Of a stretch of 64,000 bases of DNA, positions 24,217 through 36,083 are shown piece by piece. How positions within the stretch are numbered: the first letter of the stretch is position 1; each line of letters starts with the position of its first letter. Made by a program: the position numbers and the translations under genes. Under the pieces are notes generated by a model. That model did not search any database and had not been told where the DNA came from. It saw nothing but the letters and a program-made list of their open reading frames with translations. The DNA comes from Balanoglossus misakiensis (lineage: Eukaryota; Hemichordata): NCBI GenBank assembly GCA_040954595.2, contig CM082595.2, positions 2,480,001-2,544,000 on the forward strand, read 5' to 3'.

Positions 24217-25998
24217 TCACATTATGGCGCATGTCCTACTGCTTGCCTTGTTGCTGTTCCCAATTTTGCTATCGTTGGTTGCCAGGGCAACCTGTCTGGA
24301 GTCGTTTTGAGCCGAATTTAGTTCGTGTTTTTTGCTCATTTCGTTTTCATTCTCGTCTTGTTTGTTTTCTTCGCCACTTTTGCTTAATGTGTTGTCATGG
24401 TAATGTTCTCCCCTCGGACTGACGTTTTTCGTTTCTGTGCCGCTCTGTGTTTCTGTTTCGATGCGCTCTTTTCGTATGTCGTCAAAATCTCGCCGGCCGT
24501 CGGTTGAGTAGTCACTGTCGTAATCGCTCTCCGAGCCGGAAATGTCACTCCCGCTGGAGTAAGATTCAGACCCGGAGTAAGAGCCATCCGTGAACGAATC
24601 CGTGTACGACGAACCCGACGTGTAGGACTCACTGCCGTCAGAATACTCAGAATCAGAATACGAATCTGAGTATGACCCGCTCCCCGATTCGCTGTCGCTT
24701 TCCGAATCCGAACCACTGGAGTACGATGAAGATGAACCCGAACCTGATTCCGATCTCGGTCTTTCATGATGAGGTTGGCGATTTTTTACATCTCCAGATT
24801 TTGTTTCTTTTTCTAACTTATCCTCGGATGTCGACCATGCGCTGACGGTAGATTCTGAGTCACCGTCATCCTCTTTGTCTTTTCTCGATTTTCTTCCCTT
24901 CCTCACTTTCGAGGCGTCTTCAACGACGGAGAATTTGACTTCGTTTCTGTTTTCACCAAGGTGTCCATCTGTCGCTCTGTTACCATCTTCCGCGCCTTCT
25001 CGCCAACGATTCTCGGTGGAAGTTTGTGACTCGACGGCGCTGCTGTCGCGAGGCGAATTACTTTTCAGTATTCCTCTCTGGTGAGCGGCACTCTCCTCTC
25101 CACTGTGATGACTTCCGTATCCGTCCGCCATTTTCCTGTCGTCTGCCGTGTGAGAATGGTTATATTCGTCTCGTGTCTCCCGCTTTCGCCGAGATTTTTT
25201 CTCACTTTTAGAATCCAAATGCCGTGTTTCTGATTCCGACCCGTCCTCGTTTCTCTCCTTCTTTGACCTTCGCTTTGACCTTCGTTTCTCCCCTCCCTCA
25301 CCATCCCTTTCGTGGTCTCTGTCACTTTTCTTCCTATCTCTGTCTTCGGACCCGTCGCCTCTTGACTCCTTCGACCCAATAATCGGCGACTTTCTCTGTC
25401 TTCTGTGCGGAGAATCATTCTGTCTGTCGGCGTGGCGTTCTTCCTCGGATTTTCTGGATTCCGACTTCTTCTTTTTCTTTCTTTCATCGCTTTCATCCCG
25501 CTTCTCTTCTTCAGCTCTTTTCTGTTTCTTCTCCTTCTTTTTCTTTTCTTTTCTCTCTTCAGATCTGAAGTCTTCGTCACCACGCCGTTCGCGGGCATCT
25601 TCTTTTTGTCGCTTACTATCTTTCTCTCTCGGATGATCGCCATCTTTCAAATGGCGCTCGAGGACGATTTCGGCGTCACGGTTGTCGCCATATTCCTTCG
25701 CCTTTTTGTCCTTTTTACGCTTCTCTTTGTGTTTCTCCTTCCGCGTCTCCGCTGTCTCCGTTGAGTACGATTCTATCACCACGGCATCTCCGCTGGAGCT
25801 AGAACATTTCCTGCTCTCTCGACCTCCATCCTCCCGTTCCAAGATCAGTTCGTTCTTGAGAGTAGTGTACCTGTCCTCATTTTTGTAGTCACCCCTCTCA
25901 TGCTTACTCTTCGACTTCTTCGATTTTTTATTCTTTTTGGGCGTCGGTGCTTCCACGGCAACCACGATCGCATCTTCGTTTTCACTAGCACTGGCCAT
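24217..25998 (-). CDS. Single-exon, highly charged protein with a C-terminal CaaX box; function unknown
   Basis: The uninterrupted ORF gives 593 residues from the ATG at 25998, which has an excellent start context (AAGATGGCC). An in-frame upstream ATG at 26040 has a weaker context. Residues 20-275 are dominated by Lys, Arg, Glu and Asp with many KKSKKSK/EKKKKEKK clusters that could act as nuclear localisation signals. Residues about 415-500 are Ser/Tyr/Asp/Gly-rich (SYSDSYSDSEYSDGSESYTS-like). The protein ends SSRTCAIM. C590-A-I-M593 is a CaaX box whose methionine favours farnesylation, as in lamin B-type and Ras tails. No enzyme domain or transmembrane segment is seen. I do not recognise the family. 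The length of open frame and the good start argue that it is real. Confidence 0.75.
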   Translation of the reverse strand: MASASENEDAIVVAVEAPTPKKNKKSKKSKSKHERGDYKNEDRYTTLKNELILEREDGGRESRKCSSSSGDAVVIESYSTETAETRKEKHKEKRKKDKKAKEYGDNRDAEIVLERHLKDGDHPREKDSKRQKEDARERRGDEDFRSEERKEKKKKEKKQKRAEEEKRDESDERKKKKKSESRKSEEERHADRQNDSPHRRQRKSPIIGSKESRGDGSEDRDRKKSDRDHERDGEGGEKRRSKRRSKKERNEDGSESETRHLDSKSEKKSRRKRETRDEYNHSHTADDRKMADGYGSHHSGEESAAHQRGILKSNSPRDSSAVESQTSTENRWREGAEDGNRATDGHLGENRNEVKFSVVEDASKVRKGRKSRKDKEDDGDSESTVSAWSTSEDKLEKETKSGDVKNRQPHHERPRSESGSGSSSSYSSGSDSESDSESGSGSYSDSYSDSEYSDGSESYTSGSSYTDSFTDGSYSGSESYSSGSDISGSESDYDSDYSTDGRRDFDDIRKERIETETQSGTETKNVSPRGEHYHDNTLSKSGEENKQDENENEMSKKHELNSAQNDSRQVALATNDSKIGNSNKASSRTCAIM

Positions 25999-28900
25999 CT
26001 TGAATGGATGATGCCAACTCCGATATATTCCAAATATCAAACTTTGACCAGATCAAGCGAGGGTATTTTCAGCTTCCGTGTCGAAGACAGTAACCAATGC
26101 AGTGTTTTGTCTGTTAGAAGGAATGAAAAATAATCGTTAGGTATACTGAAGTTATTTCAGTTAAGTCTTACAACACGGCGTTCATATGAAGGTGAATTTT
26201 ACCTCAGGAAACACCACCTTTATCGCAATGATTATGTTGTTGTTGGTTCTACGTTTCGTCCGCGTTCCGCTTGATTCAACAGGTGGGTGCAATGACTTCA
26301 AATGCAGGTGTAGGACCCGGATGAGTGAACTTCGAGGTCAGCGAGACTCAGGATTAATACTCGGTTTTACGGGTCACCGGGAAATGGCAATGCACTTTTC
26401 CCCCGGTAAGGACAGTTGCTCATTTGGGTGAATGAGCGGAGGGGCTATGCCAAACAACGAGATCTCGTGAGACTACACGCGACTTTATTATTTTTTGCCT
26501 GCGATCAGCAAGCAAATATGTACAATGCAAACGCATATTGTACTCATATTCAACTCCAGAAAGGGTGGATGCTCTTTTAAACACTACTGCCGCGTTGTAA
26601 ATGTTTACGACGACGATCGCCGTGGTTTTACGACGAATTAAAGATTCTAATAGGTTTATAGTGTTAGTCATTTGTGACTATTGCATGAATGGATCCTGAG
26701 AACAATATCACACGGACGAAATATTTTGCTGCCCCACGTATTCGTACATCCAACCCACCGTTTGTTTCACCTTGTCACTTCTACAAGTTACCATCCTGGC
26801 ATAATATGATGACCAGTTTTGTGATTAACGCCATCTTGTCTCTGTCCGCCATCGGACAGACGACCTTCAAATATCGCAAGTCCACTGACTGCATCAACGA
26901 TAACCAACGCTCTCCGATCCTATAGTATCAACAAGCTTCACTTTCAACCCAACTCGGTCGCTATGGCTTTCTGGGCGTTGCACGTCCACGTTTGTCGAAA
27001 TCCGTTTCGAATCTAAGTGTTACTGTGGGTGAATTTAGGTCTGGGAATCACCGAACATGGATAGGATAGCACAGATTCGCTCGTCACAAGTCTGGAAGCA
27101 TTGCCGAAGATTGACTGACAGTGCAAGTGCAAACCGTCGTTGACAAGTGTGTACTTGGACACGTCGCATTACATAATAGGCAAATAACCCTCCGTGATTT
27201 AACAACGGTATAGGTCTTTAATGGTAATTGCTCATGTTACCAATTTACACATTAGTTCGGCCTTGACAACTGTTTAATCTGTATTCAGTCAACACACACA
27301 AGATAATTGCAGGACTATTAGGTTATTTGTCTCTACAGTCGTTGTCATGGAAATGGCTAACACACCTGTAGAGACATGACATCATACATGTATGTTTTAT
27401 GCTATGTAGTAACAGCATATGGTATTTTCAGCGCGGACAAATTCTGATCGATATAATTCTACTAGGCCTATTCTAGTACATACAAATTAAAGAAATCCAG
27501 AGGTTCGAGCTATATCGATGAAATTAAGTCAATTTCACACATTACCGTCGCAGGCATTGTCGCGTATTTTGAACATAAATTGATATTTTGCGTCAAGTAA
27601 AAATAAAACCAATACCGCCATACAAGTAGGTCTGCGTGTGCGAATTATGAACAATATATTTTCTGATGGATCGATATTATGGTCCTTAATTACTTCCAAT
27701 GGAGACAACATGCTTCAATATCGCACGTATTGTCCATTATCGTGTTATATTAGAGTCGACGGTGGATGAGAAGGGTACATGTACTTCTAAGAGATGCCGC
27801 GGGAAAGAATATATTAATAGCGTGGAAACTTATTCGGCGTATGTAACCTGCTTGATCGCGTGGAAAGTGTTCTTCTGGAGTTTTGTCAACAGGATACACA
27901 TTGATCTAGACTGTGAATACACACAAGGGGAACTTCAATACACTTTGACAACATTCCCGGGATGATGCTGAGAACAGACAATTGAATATTGCTAGGGGGT
28001 CTTCCACAGCACAAGCATGCCCGGGGGGCTTATCCTCATAGTGCGTCATGTCCTAGTTTATCCTTTATATGAGGTTTTTCATAAAGATGCCTGTAAACAA
28101 CTTGTGCTTTAAAATTACAGTGCTTTCTTCGAAGACTCAGTGGTATACCCACATATTCCAAAGCTAATATCAGACGGCCAGGGTTGCCGTCCACTTCACT
28201 TGTGTGTTTTTGTTTCCAAAGTAAACAAAATAATTGAAACTAGGCGTTTTTCTTTACGCCCTCGGTTCAATTCCCCCTATTGATCTAGTTTTAGCATTTG
28301 TGGTAGATATAATCCATAGGCTATTATAGGAGAATAATGCTCAAAGGCCGAATGAGGTATACGTTGCACGCTATACTTAACTGACTGGCAGCGTTTTTTT
28401 ATTTCTGACATGTTGGTCTTGTAGCATCCAGGGTACACAGAAATCAACAGAGTGTTGTTCAGGATTTGTGTTGACAAGCGACATGTCAACAGTCGCATGT
28501 ACTTTCGTCAATGAGATCTCGCGAAAGGAACCTAGATGTTGGCCTACAAATTTCACCAGCCTGAGCGGTACAAGCCATTTCTGTTGCAGAATTCTGGTGA
28601 CTGAAATAATGAGAATAACGCTCAGTTTTCCCTGAAACACGCGTTTATTTGACCAGAATGAATTTCATTTTCGCCGCATGACTGCTTTTTCTTGAAATGT
28701 TTCCATACATATAATTGACGCCCATTAATTAAATAGACATGGCCAGCATATACGCAGCAATAATTTCCTCACTTTGTAAAATAGATTGACGTTGTCAACA
28801 AGTATTATCATTCACCTGCTATGGACCTTAATCAGTTTTGAAAAAATATCGCGAAAGTAAAATTAAGCGACCGTTACAGTCCAGAGACAAACATTCATAA

Positions 28901-31900
28901 AACCGCAAGTCTACTTTTGCCCGAACTCTTCCAAGGGCCGCTATAACTCAAGCCGTCTCCTTGAAAAGCCTGTATCAATTTAAAACGCAATTCATTATCG
29001 CATACTACTATTCATTGCAACCTGAAAGTTAATTTATCCGTAAGTCGACAGATAGGGCGACCCCTAGGGGATGGCTTTCATTGTCATGGTAACGTCCTGA
29101 CAGTTACAGTCGTCAATGTCTGAGTGGACGAGATGACGTATAAATATTGTGTTGCCATGGTAATAATACCCAGGGGGAGGCTTGGGTGAATGTGGCGTCG
29201 CGTGACAGTTCGCTAGCACTGAAAGGTGACAATATATAACTGCATAGGTACAGGGTGTATTGAGTTAAAAACTATTTATTAGTCGATGGGCTATAGTGTA
29301 ACCCTATAGTGGTGTGGGAATCATGATCTTTTATACCTGTAGTTCCCTTGGGAGAGCTGTGTGGTTTATGCGTGCATTTTGGGTAACTGTCCAAGACATT
29401 TGAGCGTATTCCACCCCGGAGCGGAATAATACCTGTTGTTAAACCAGTGAGTGCATTAAGGTAGTCATTAACCGCTCTTCTGTTTGTGCTTCCGACTGTT
29501 AAAATAGCACTTTGCGAACGATCATTCCGTCCTGTTTTCTCAAAAGAACGTCGGTAAAATGTCTTTGGTTTTCACGAGTTTGTCTGTATTCTGTATCATA
29601 TACATTTGTATATGAAATCAATCATTATCTCCAGGTGTCAAGGCGCGTCTCTAGTACTGTTTCATCTAGTTTCATTCGAAGGTCGAGGATGTGCTTACGC
29701 GGCGCTGTTTCCTTGGTAACCATTATAAATCGACATGTTTATATATATGAGAAAAGTAATGGCCTTGTGGCCTTTTGACCCAGAACAGTTCTTTTCATTT
29801 TTCATATCGGGTCGTGGCCTTTTCCTTCAAAATTTGATAAAGCCCACCTGTTGTTGCAGAAATGATGTTTACCAAGTCATAATCGAAAAGAAAATTTTGA
29901 TGCTTACCACCGATGTAACAACGTGAATGAACAAGACTCCTGGAACGAGGTTATAATCCAGTTTTATCGTTCACAGCCAACGCGTCTTCTACAACAATGC
30001 GGCGACCGTAAGACAGTTCTTCGCCATAAAGGTTTGCTATCAGTAAATTGAACAGTTCGACGTCGATCTAACACTTCAGTCAATCGACCCTGTCCGCTGT
30101 CTTGTCAGAATAGATCCCCAGAAGCCTTTGCACGATGCAGCATCTTTCATCGATCACACTAATCTCATCAAAGCCGTCGACTGTGACACAGAGAATAAAA
30201 CATGGAAAATAGATTAGCAGGAATTAAATCGAATCCTGTATTTTGACAGTAACGATGGCGCACACGACAGTATTCATTATTGTCATGATAATGACGAATG
30301 CAAATATACTCTGCTCCGTAAAACATTAAATTCAGCGACGTTAAGTTGCTCCAAATAGTGTTTGAAATGCGTAATGTAATAAGATTCCTATTAGTCCACG
30401 ACGTGTGGGAATAGTACAGTATACGGAAATGCGTTCAGGAACAAATGTGAAATGTACAACAAGCTAATTTGATATCCACAGGTACGCATTGAAACGTACA
30501 AGGCGGTTGGTGCCAGTTGATTAATTGCAGAGAGGTTATCGGTTGAAATCTGCACAACAGACTCTGCTATTGATGCTTGTGATGCATAGATCCGAACGTA
30601 CACAATGAAAGCCGCTTGTACGACAAGATCTTACATGTCGTTTAGCTACACAAAGTATAGGATCTGTACAGTGCTTGCATTGAGACAGTATCTTGCAGTG
30701 TTATGATCGATGTTCCACACGGTTTTTTAGTAATGTCTGCGTTCATATGTGCCTGGATGCTAGTACTTAGAAAACTGCGCGCCTTGTTTGCACCCGGAGC
30801 AATTAAGACGATATCAGAATACGCGCATCCCTCGTATATTTCATTCCATAATGAAAGGAGGGGAGATGTTTAATTAGCGCGAACAAAAACAGGCGCTCAA
30901 GCGCGCGAAATAAAAAATGCTGATTCTTCTTCTTCGAGAAGAAGATGCCTGAAGTCAGACTTACCTCTTAGTATTTTTAGGAACTGACTCACTCTTCCGT
31001 AACATCAACGAAATGTACACCGAAGAAGACACGATCTTGCCTCAATAGCTGCACGCGTCAGTCTGAATCGTAATAACACAACACCGCGGTTTTTTCCCCT
31101 ATTCACGGGACTCGAATAAGACTCCCTAGACTCACAATCTTCGGCGTCTTAAAGGAGGAAAGTCATTCAAGCGACTCAAATTGTTCTCATAAGAACTTCG
31201 AGTACACGCCCTTTGAGCCCTTTGAGACACAACGGTAAACCCGGCTCAACAATTACAACATCCTTTACCAGAACCATAAACTCCAGCTATAAAACCATGT
31301 TCCCATGATTTGACGGAAAGATCCTTGTGAACATATATCTCAACCCAAGGTCAGCCAGGCTTGTTAATAAAAAATAATGAAAACGCCAATGACAAGCGTT
31401 AATAGCTTTAACTCAGTCCAATATGTCAGACGAGTTTTCTGCGCTCTATCGGGAGTCAGGACGACTTTTCGTCATGTGTCACTGCGCAGTAAAGCCGCTC
31501 ACCATTAGCTTAGTGTCGTAACTCCGACCACACCTTCTTACGACAACCTTCAAGACACACCGTCCTTTCTTCGACTTCTTCCCCGTGTCTCCGTTTCTGA
31601 ATAAAGTTTTGTGTTTCTGTCATCGAACCTGAGTACTTGTGTGCCAGGAATAGTAATGTCTGGTCTAGGGGTTAGTTTCAGAGTGGATTGATCTGCTAAA
31701 TACCCACTGACTACAATCATCAAAGCATATGCCTACACTGCCTTCGTCGGGTTTTTAGCGAGCTGGTTTCATGATTTGTTCACGAAGCTGTCCGGAAAGA
31801 GACAATTATTTCTGTATGTTCCAGTCAATCGATTAGCTACAACTACACCAAGTCATTCATAAATAGGGTATTCTTCTGTGAGTACATGCAGTGTCCATTT

Positions 31901-33122
31901 AACAATGGATCCTTCGTGGCTGTAATTACCGACAATAATTGGAAATACTTCATGCCTAGTTACATTGTAGAATCTCTGGGTCACAACGCTAACCAGTTCC
32001 ATTGCAACACCCATAACACATATTATGATTCTGTTTGTCCACAAGACGATAAATCAGGTACCGGTCAAGACAGGATATTGAGTTCATCCAGAGACCCTCT
32101 ATCGCACTCAAAACTGTAACGAACAGGGATGACAATAGGCTGATATATATGCCAATTACCAGAGACAAATATATGATGTGAACATTTCGAACGTATGTCA
32201 TTTCTTCTCAGAAAAGGTATCAATATTTGACGTTTTGCAGTTTTATAAATAATTTTGGTGTAAAGAGAAGCGCCTCCGGTATGTCTATGCCACCTGGTTG
32301 AAGAGCGTTAGCAAAAATTGGCCAATCAGAAGCAGTCTTACATCACCACTGCACATCAGCTCTCCAATTACAGACAAAACTCATCGTGAAGGATTGATTA
32401 CGTCAGAGGTGTCCAGACCACCTCTCGGGTCATGTGACTTACAAATTGACCAATCAGACACACTTTCGCGATTTTCGCGGAACTTTGACAACGTATGTTG
32501 ATGTATTCACGATCATACACAGTCCTTGTGTATCGTCCGTGCAGAACCTACAACCTGGCGACGCGCCACAGAAGGCGAACGGAGACTGAACCAAACAGGT
32601 AATTCTGACAATCTTACATTTTCGCCGATCAGATTGAAATCCGGACAAGGATTAGCCTGCGTTCGCGTTTATTCAATCGGGATCTCTCGTTTTATTTTAT
32701 TTCATTTTTAAAAGAGAAGATCAAAGAAGTAAAGTGAAACAAATAGGCAAAGTTCAGGCGATGAAATATGAAGCGATTCATCAAACAGTAATCCGATAAA
32801 TATTCCCTTTCACATTGTAGACAATTGTCAAAATCGCCACAGTCCTTGAGTGGGGATCCGCCTATTACTTTACATTATTTCCTTGAACAGTTTGTGAGAT
32901 TTCATTGTTTATTTTTATACGTTAAGTTTATTCGGAAACGTCTAGTATTAACGTGCAGCTGTCCGCTCACTGATTTAAAAATATGTTAACCGATCGGATT
33001 GCAGTGCAACTCGAGATTCCTGGTACAGTCGATTCTGATATGCCATTGTATCGGTACATCTGGTGTATGCAAATAAGTTTAAATGATATTTCACTGTTAA
33101 TACAATATTAGTTTCATTTCAG
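25999..33122. other. About 7 kb with no recognised protein-coding gene
   Basis: Both strands contain only short ORFs without recognisable domains. Noted items: a signal-peptide-like ORF at 26186-26431; two X-box-like (RFX) motifs at about 29090-29166, including GTTGCCATGGTAAT; a heat-shock-element-like palindrome around TTCGAGAA near 30938; a tRNA-like fragment near 31104-31150; and a donor at 32598/32599 that may end a 5' UTR exon of the sulfotransferase gene. It may hold regulatory DNA or lncRNA. Confidence 0.5.
29085..29166. promoter_or_regulatory. Pair of RFX X-box-like motifs
   Basis: GTCATGGTAAC at about 29091 and GTTGCCATGGTAAT at about 29152 resemble the X-box consensus (GTNRCC, short spacer, RGYAAC). 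They sit about 60 bases apart and flank a TGACGTATAAATA stretch that could be a TATA-type core promoter. No downstream coding exon could be assigned. Confidence 0.3.
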
Positions 33123-33154
33123 GTTTAATTCAAACGGTCGAGAGATTGATATCG

Positions 33155-34594
33155 ATGAATTTCCGACGTCGGCGACAGACATGCTTCGTCTTTGGTGTAA
33201 CTGTTATGTGGGGATTCCTGGTGCATATTCTATTGCTCAATCCAGTTCAAAGAGGTAAGTACTAAAACCCTTGTCAAGAAGTTCATTTTTTCGAAACTTT
33301 CAACAGCCGTAGATCATTGTAAATTAATCCCAATGATTGGCAGATCATATTTTGTTCTGATCACCCAATAGCAATGCCTGTTGAGTACATTCGAAGTGTT
33401 GAAAGTTCGGAGATGTCACGTGACACGGCAACGGAGCAAACCAACAACGACCAAACAACTCAGGATCTCAATAATTGGACACAACTAAATCTACGTCAAG
33501 ACGAACAAAAAATCGGACTAGAAGCGAGACATCTTGACATGCCAGCCAAACAAGTAAGAAACCCAGTTTTTAATACCTTTGCACATATACTTACATTTTT
33601 TTTCTTCGCATAGGCCTACTCAAGTTCGGTATTACATAAGACATGTACTTTTCTGTGTGACACCCCTGATAATTACATTGCCTTGCCAGTAAATTGATGT
33701 TAAAATATTACCATATTTTTTATTATATTCTTTATTCTTATTCTTGTTCGTTTACAGACTATGAATTCACCGACAACCCGCAAGGAAATTTTTGAAAAGC
33801 GAAACAACTTAGTGGTCGAGGGCTGTAGACATTATACTACAGATAAAGAATGTATAATGCATGCTTACGGAAGAACCCTGGTCGATGAAGCTCACAAAAC
33901 TCTTTATTGCGAAATTTTCAAAGTTGGCAGTTCGAATTGGCAGAGAACATTCATAGGACTAGTTGCTGACGTCACGCCTGACTTCCGGAAACGCATCGAC
34001 GGTTACTACAAACGCTTGAGCAAGTACAGCCCTGACGACAGGGACGCCATCTTGGATGAATACAAGACGCACTTCATGTTTGTCCGTCATCCTTTCTATC
34101 GGCTTGTCTCCTGCTTTGCAGACAAAGTCGACCACGACCCGGATGATGATTTCGTCGACAGACATTTGACCAAAATCGAGGCAGAGACCGGAAAGAGACC
34201 TGAAAGTCTCACGTTTGCGAATTTCGTCGACTATATAATACGCGACTCGAACACCACATATTACGACAAGATTGATAAATTCGACCAACATGTCATGCCC
34301 ATGTACCGCGGCTGCTGTCCGTGCGAGGTCAAATATGATTTCATAGGACATCTTGAAACGCAGCAGGAAGATTCCGATTTCATATTAAACGCAATGGGAG
34401 TAAACGTGTCCTTTCCCAAATCTGATCCAATAGCGACATTTAGTTCTGCCAAAGATAAAGTATCGAGATATTTCAGTCAGCTAACCCCTCAACAGATTAT
34501 GAAGTTATACAACTTGTACGAGTGGGATTTCAAACTTTTCGGTTATAAATTTCCCGATTATTTGAAATCGCCAGAAATTGAGATTCCAAATTGA
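33155..34594 (+). CDS. Golgi carbohydrate sulfotransferase (Sulfotransfer_2; CHST8-14 type)
   Basis: Coding exons 33155-33254, 33372-33553 and 33758-34594 join in phase to 372 residues. The first exon begins at an acceptor (33122/33123), so at least one non-coding exon lies upstream. ATG 33155 is followed by a basic stretch and a signal anchor (about residues 9-28), as for a type II Golgi protein. Residues about 30-110 form a polar stem. The 5'-phosphosulfate-binding motif is FKVGSSNWQR (148-157), and the 3'-phosphate-binding motif is FVRHPFYRLVS (202-212). CPCEVKYDFIGHLETQQED is the conserved segment of HNK-1, GalNAc-4 and dermatan/chondroitin 4-O-sulfotransferases. It would transfer sulfate from PAPS to a glycan hydroxyl. 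The acceptor sugar cannot be decided from sequence. It is unusual in having VRHP where vertebrate members have VREP. Confidence 0.9.
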
Positions 34595-36083
34595 TAGAGG
34601 CAACCAAACTACCTGCAGTTTAAACTGAACGGTAGTAGTTTTCGTGTGTGTTTGCACTAAGTTTGAAGTTTTGTCTAACAATTATTTTCACTGAATACAA
34701 TTAAGTTATATATCTAAAATAAATTATGTTCTATAAACACCGTCTATATATTTCTACTTGTAAATCTTTGGCCAATTAACCTTATTTTTACCCAAATATT
34801 CCCCACAATTCATATTCTACGTGTTGTTGGTTTGGGCGTGGCCGTTAAATTAGTAAAACCAGTTTTTAGGAGTTTTGTCGGTAGAGGGCGCGCGCCAAAT
34901 GCGTGCCTATGGGAGGATCGCGATGTCGTCTGCTAGCTGCTGTACCCCCTGTTGGAATTTGGTTTCTATTTATCCAATTTTGTGTGAATCGCTGCTGGAT
35001 TTATGGATACTAAAGAAGAGCAGAGGAATGTGGTTAAATATCCCTGGATATGTGTGCTTTCCGGCGGAAAAATCCCAAGATACAGAAGCGCGCATTGGCA
35101 GATGTACCCGGTCCGGGAGATGTACGTGTCGTGAAGTAAGTTGGTCGCCTACATTACTAATCTTGGGTATTTTCTGGACATTTTGAAGGAGGGTACGGTG
35201 TGTGGTCCTTCATCGAGTCATTCTGTACCGACATTATTTGACCATTTAGTATTTACAAACACAAACAGCTACCAGGAGGTCGGTTAAATACCGTCGCCGT
35301 AGCAAAGAGGAGGGGGGTACAGGACCTGTACTGTGTACCTGTGCATGTGGCGTGGTGTGATTTTAGAGCCGTATGGTCATACGTCGTACACGCATATATA
35401 TAAGGGAGATCTAGTAGCATGAGCACACGTCTCGTTCCGTGATTTCAGGTAATTTTTCAGTTGTCGACGCGAAATTTCGTCTGTTGTAGAGAACGATATG
35501 CGCGATGTGGAATATACGAGTATGCAAATTTTATCTCCAAAGTGCGCCATCTTGAGTACATATTGCCAGTGCCTTTCGAACCTGAGAAAGGTCAAGTGGC
35601 AATATTTTCAATCCCTGGTTCTCGCATAAGTTCTTGTAGACATCGACGATATACAGTGGAAAGCCTTTGTTTTCCATTGAAATATTTATCAAGTTAATCC
35701 ACTTGCTTTTAATAAAGGGTCAAACTCCTGTTATTGCAGAACCTGGTCATGTAATGTACAGGACATCATTATAACCAGATGTTGATTTCTGATTGATACT
35801 TCTCACGTCAAAATATAGAGAATCACTCTTTATTTCCCCACATAATTTATACAACTATTATCTAATCAGGTTACATTCAACGTTTGAGAGTTTCGGCTAT
35901 TCTGCCATCCAGCCAGTTTACCTTCCAGTAACTGTACACTAGCAATAGCAATGTACAAGCGCAAGTTTGCCTTCTGAAATTTGGTTGCTTTGGGTGCTAG
36001 CACACATTGTCGTGAGATACACAAAGCTATGCTACTATACTCTCTCACATATAAAACATTAACAACACATCAATATTCATGGC
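34595..36083. other. Convergent intergenic region between sulfotransferase and SLC45-type genes
   Basis: The left end is the sulfotransferase 3' UTR and the right end the SLC45-type 3' UTR. A 43-codon ORF at 35003-35134 has no recognised relatives. Confidence 0.5.

Noticed and set aside
24270-24290. X-box palindrome GTTGCCAGGGCAAC
   Set aside because: It is inside the coding sequence of the CaaX protein (encoding V-A-L-A-T) near its 3' end, so a regulatory role is unlikely.
25065-25888. Minus- and plus-strand ORFs overlapping the charged-protein gene
   Set aside because: They arise from the low-complexity Lys/Arg/Glu/Ser codons of the 593-residue frame and lack good starts or homology.
28255-28285. 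B-box-like GGTTCAATTCC
   Set aside because: There is no matching A box, acceptor stem or T-stem around it, so it is not a tRNA.
30922-30947. Heat-shock-element-like palindrome around TTCGAGAA
   Set aside because: The sequence fits an HSE loosely but no transcript start is recognisable nearby, so I list it only as a note.
26041-33122. Search for hidden multi-exon genes in the 7-kb gene-free stretch
   Set aside because: No pair of ORFs with compatible splice sites and recognisable domains was found on either strand.
33415-33424. A second GTCACGTGAC palindrome
   Set aside because: It lies within a coding exon of the sulfotransferase (encoding S-R-D), so there is no reason to read it as a regulatory site.
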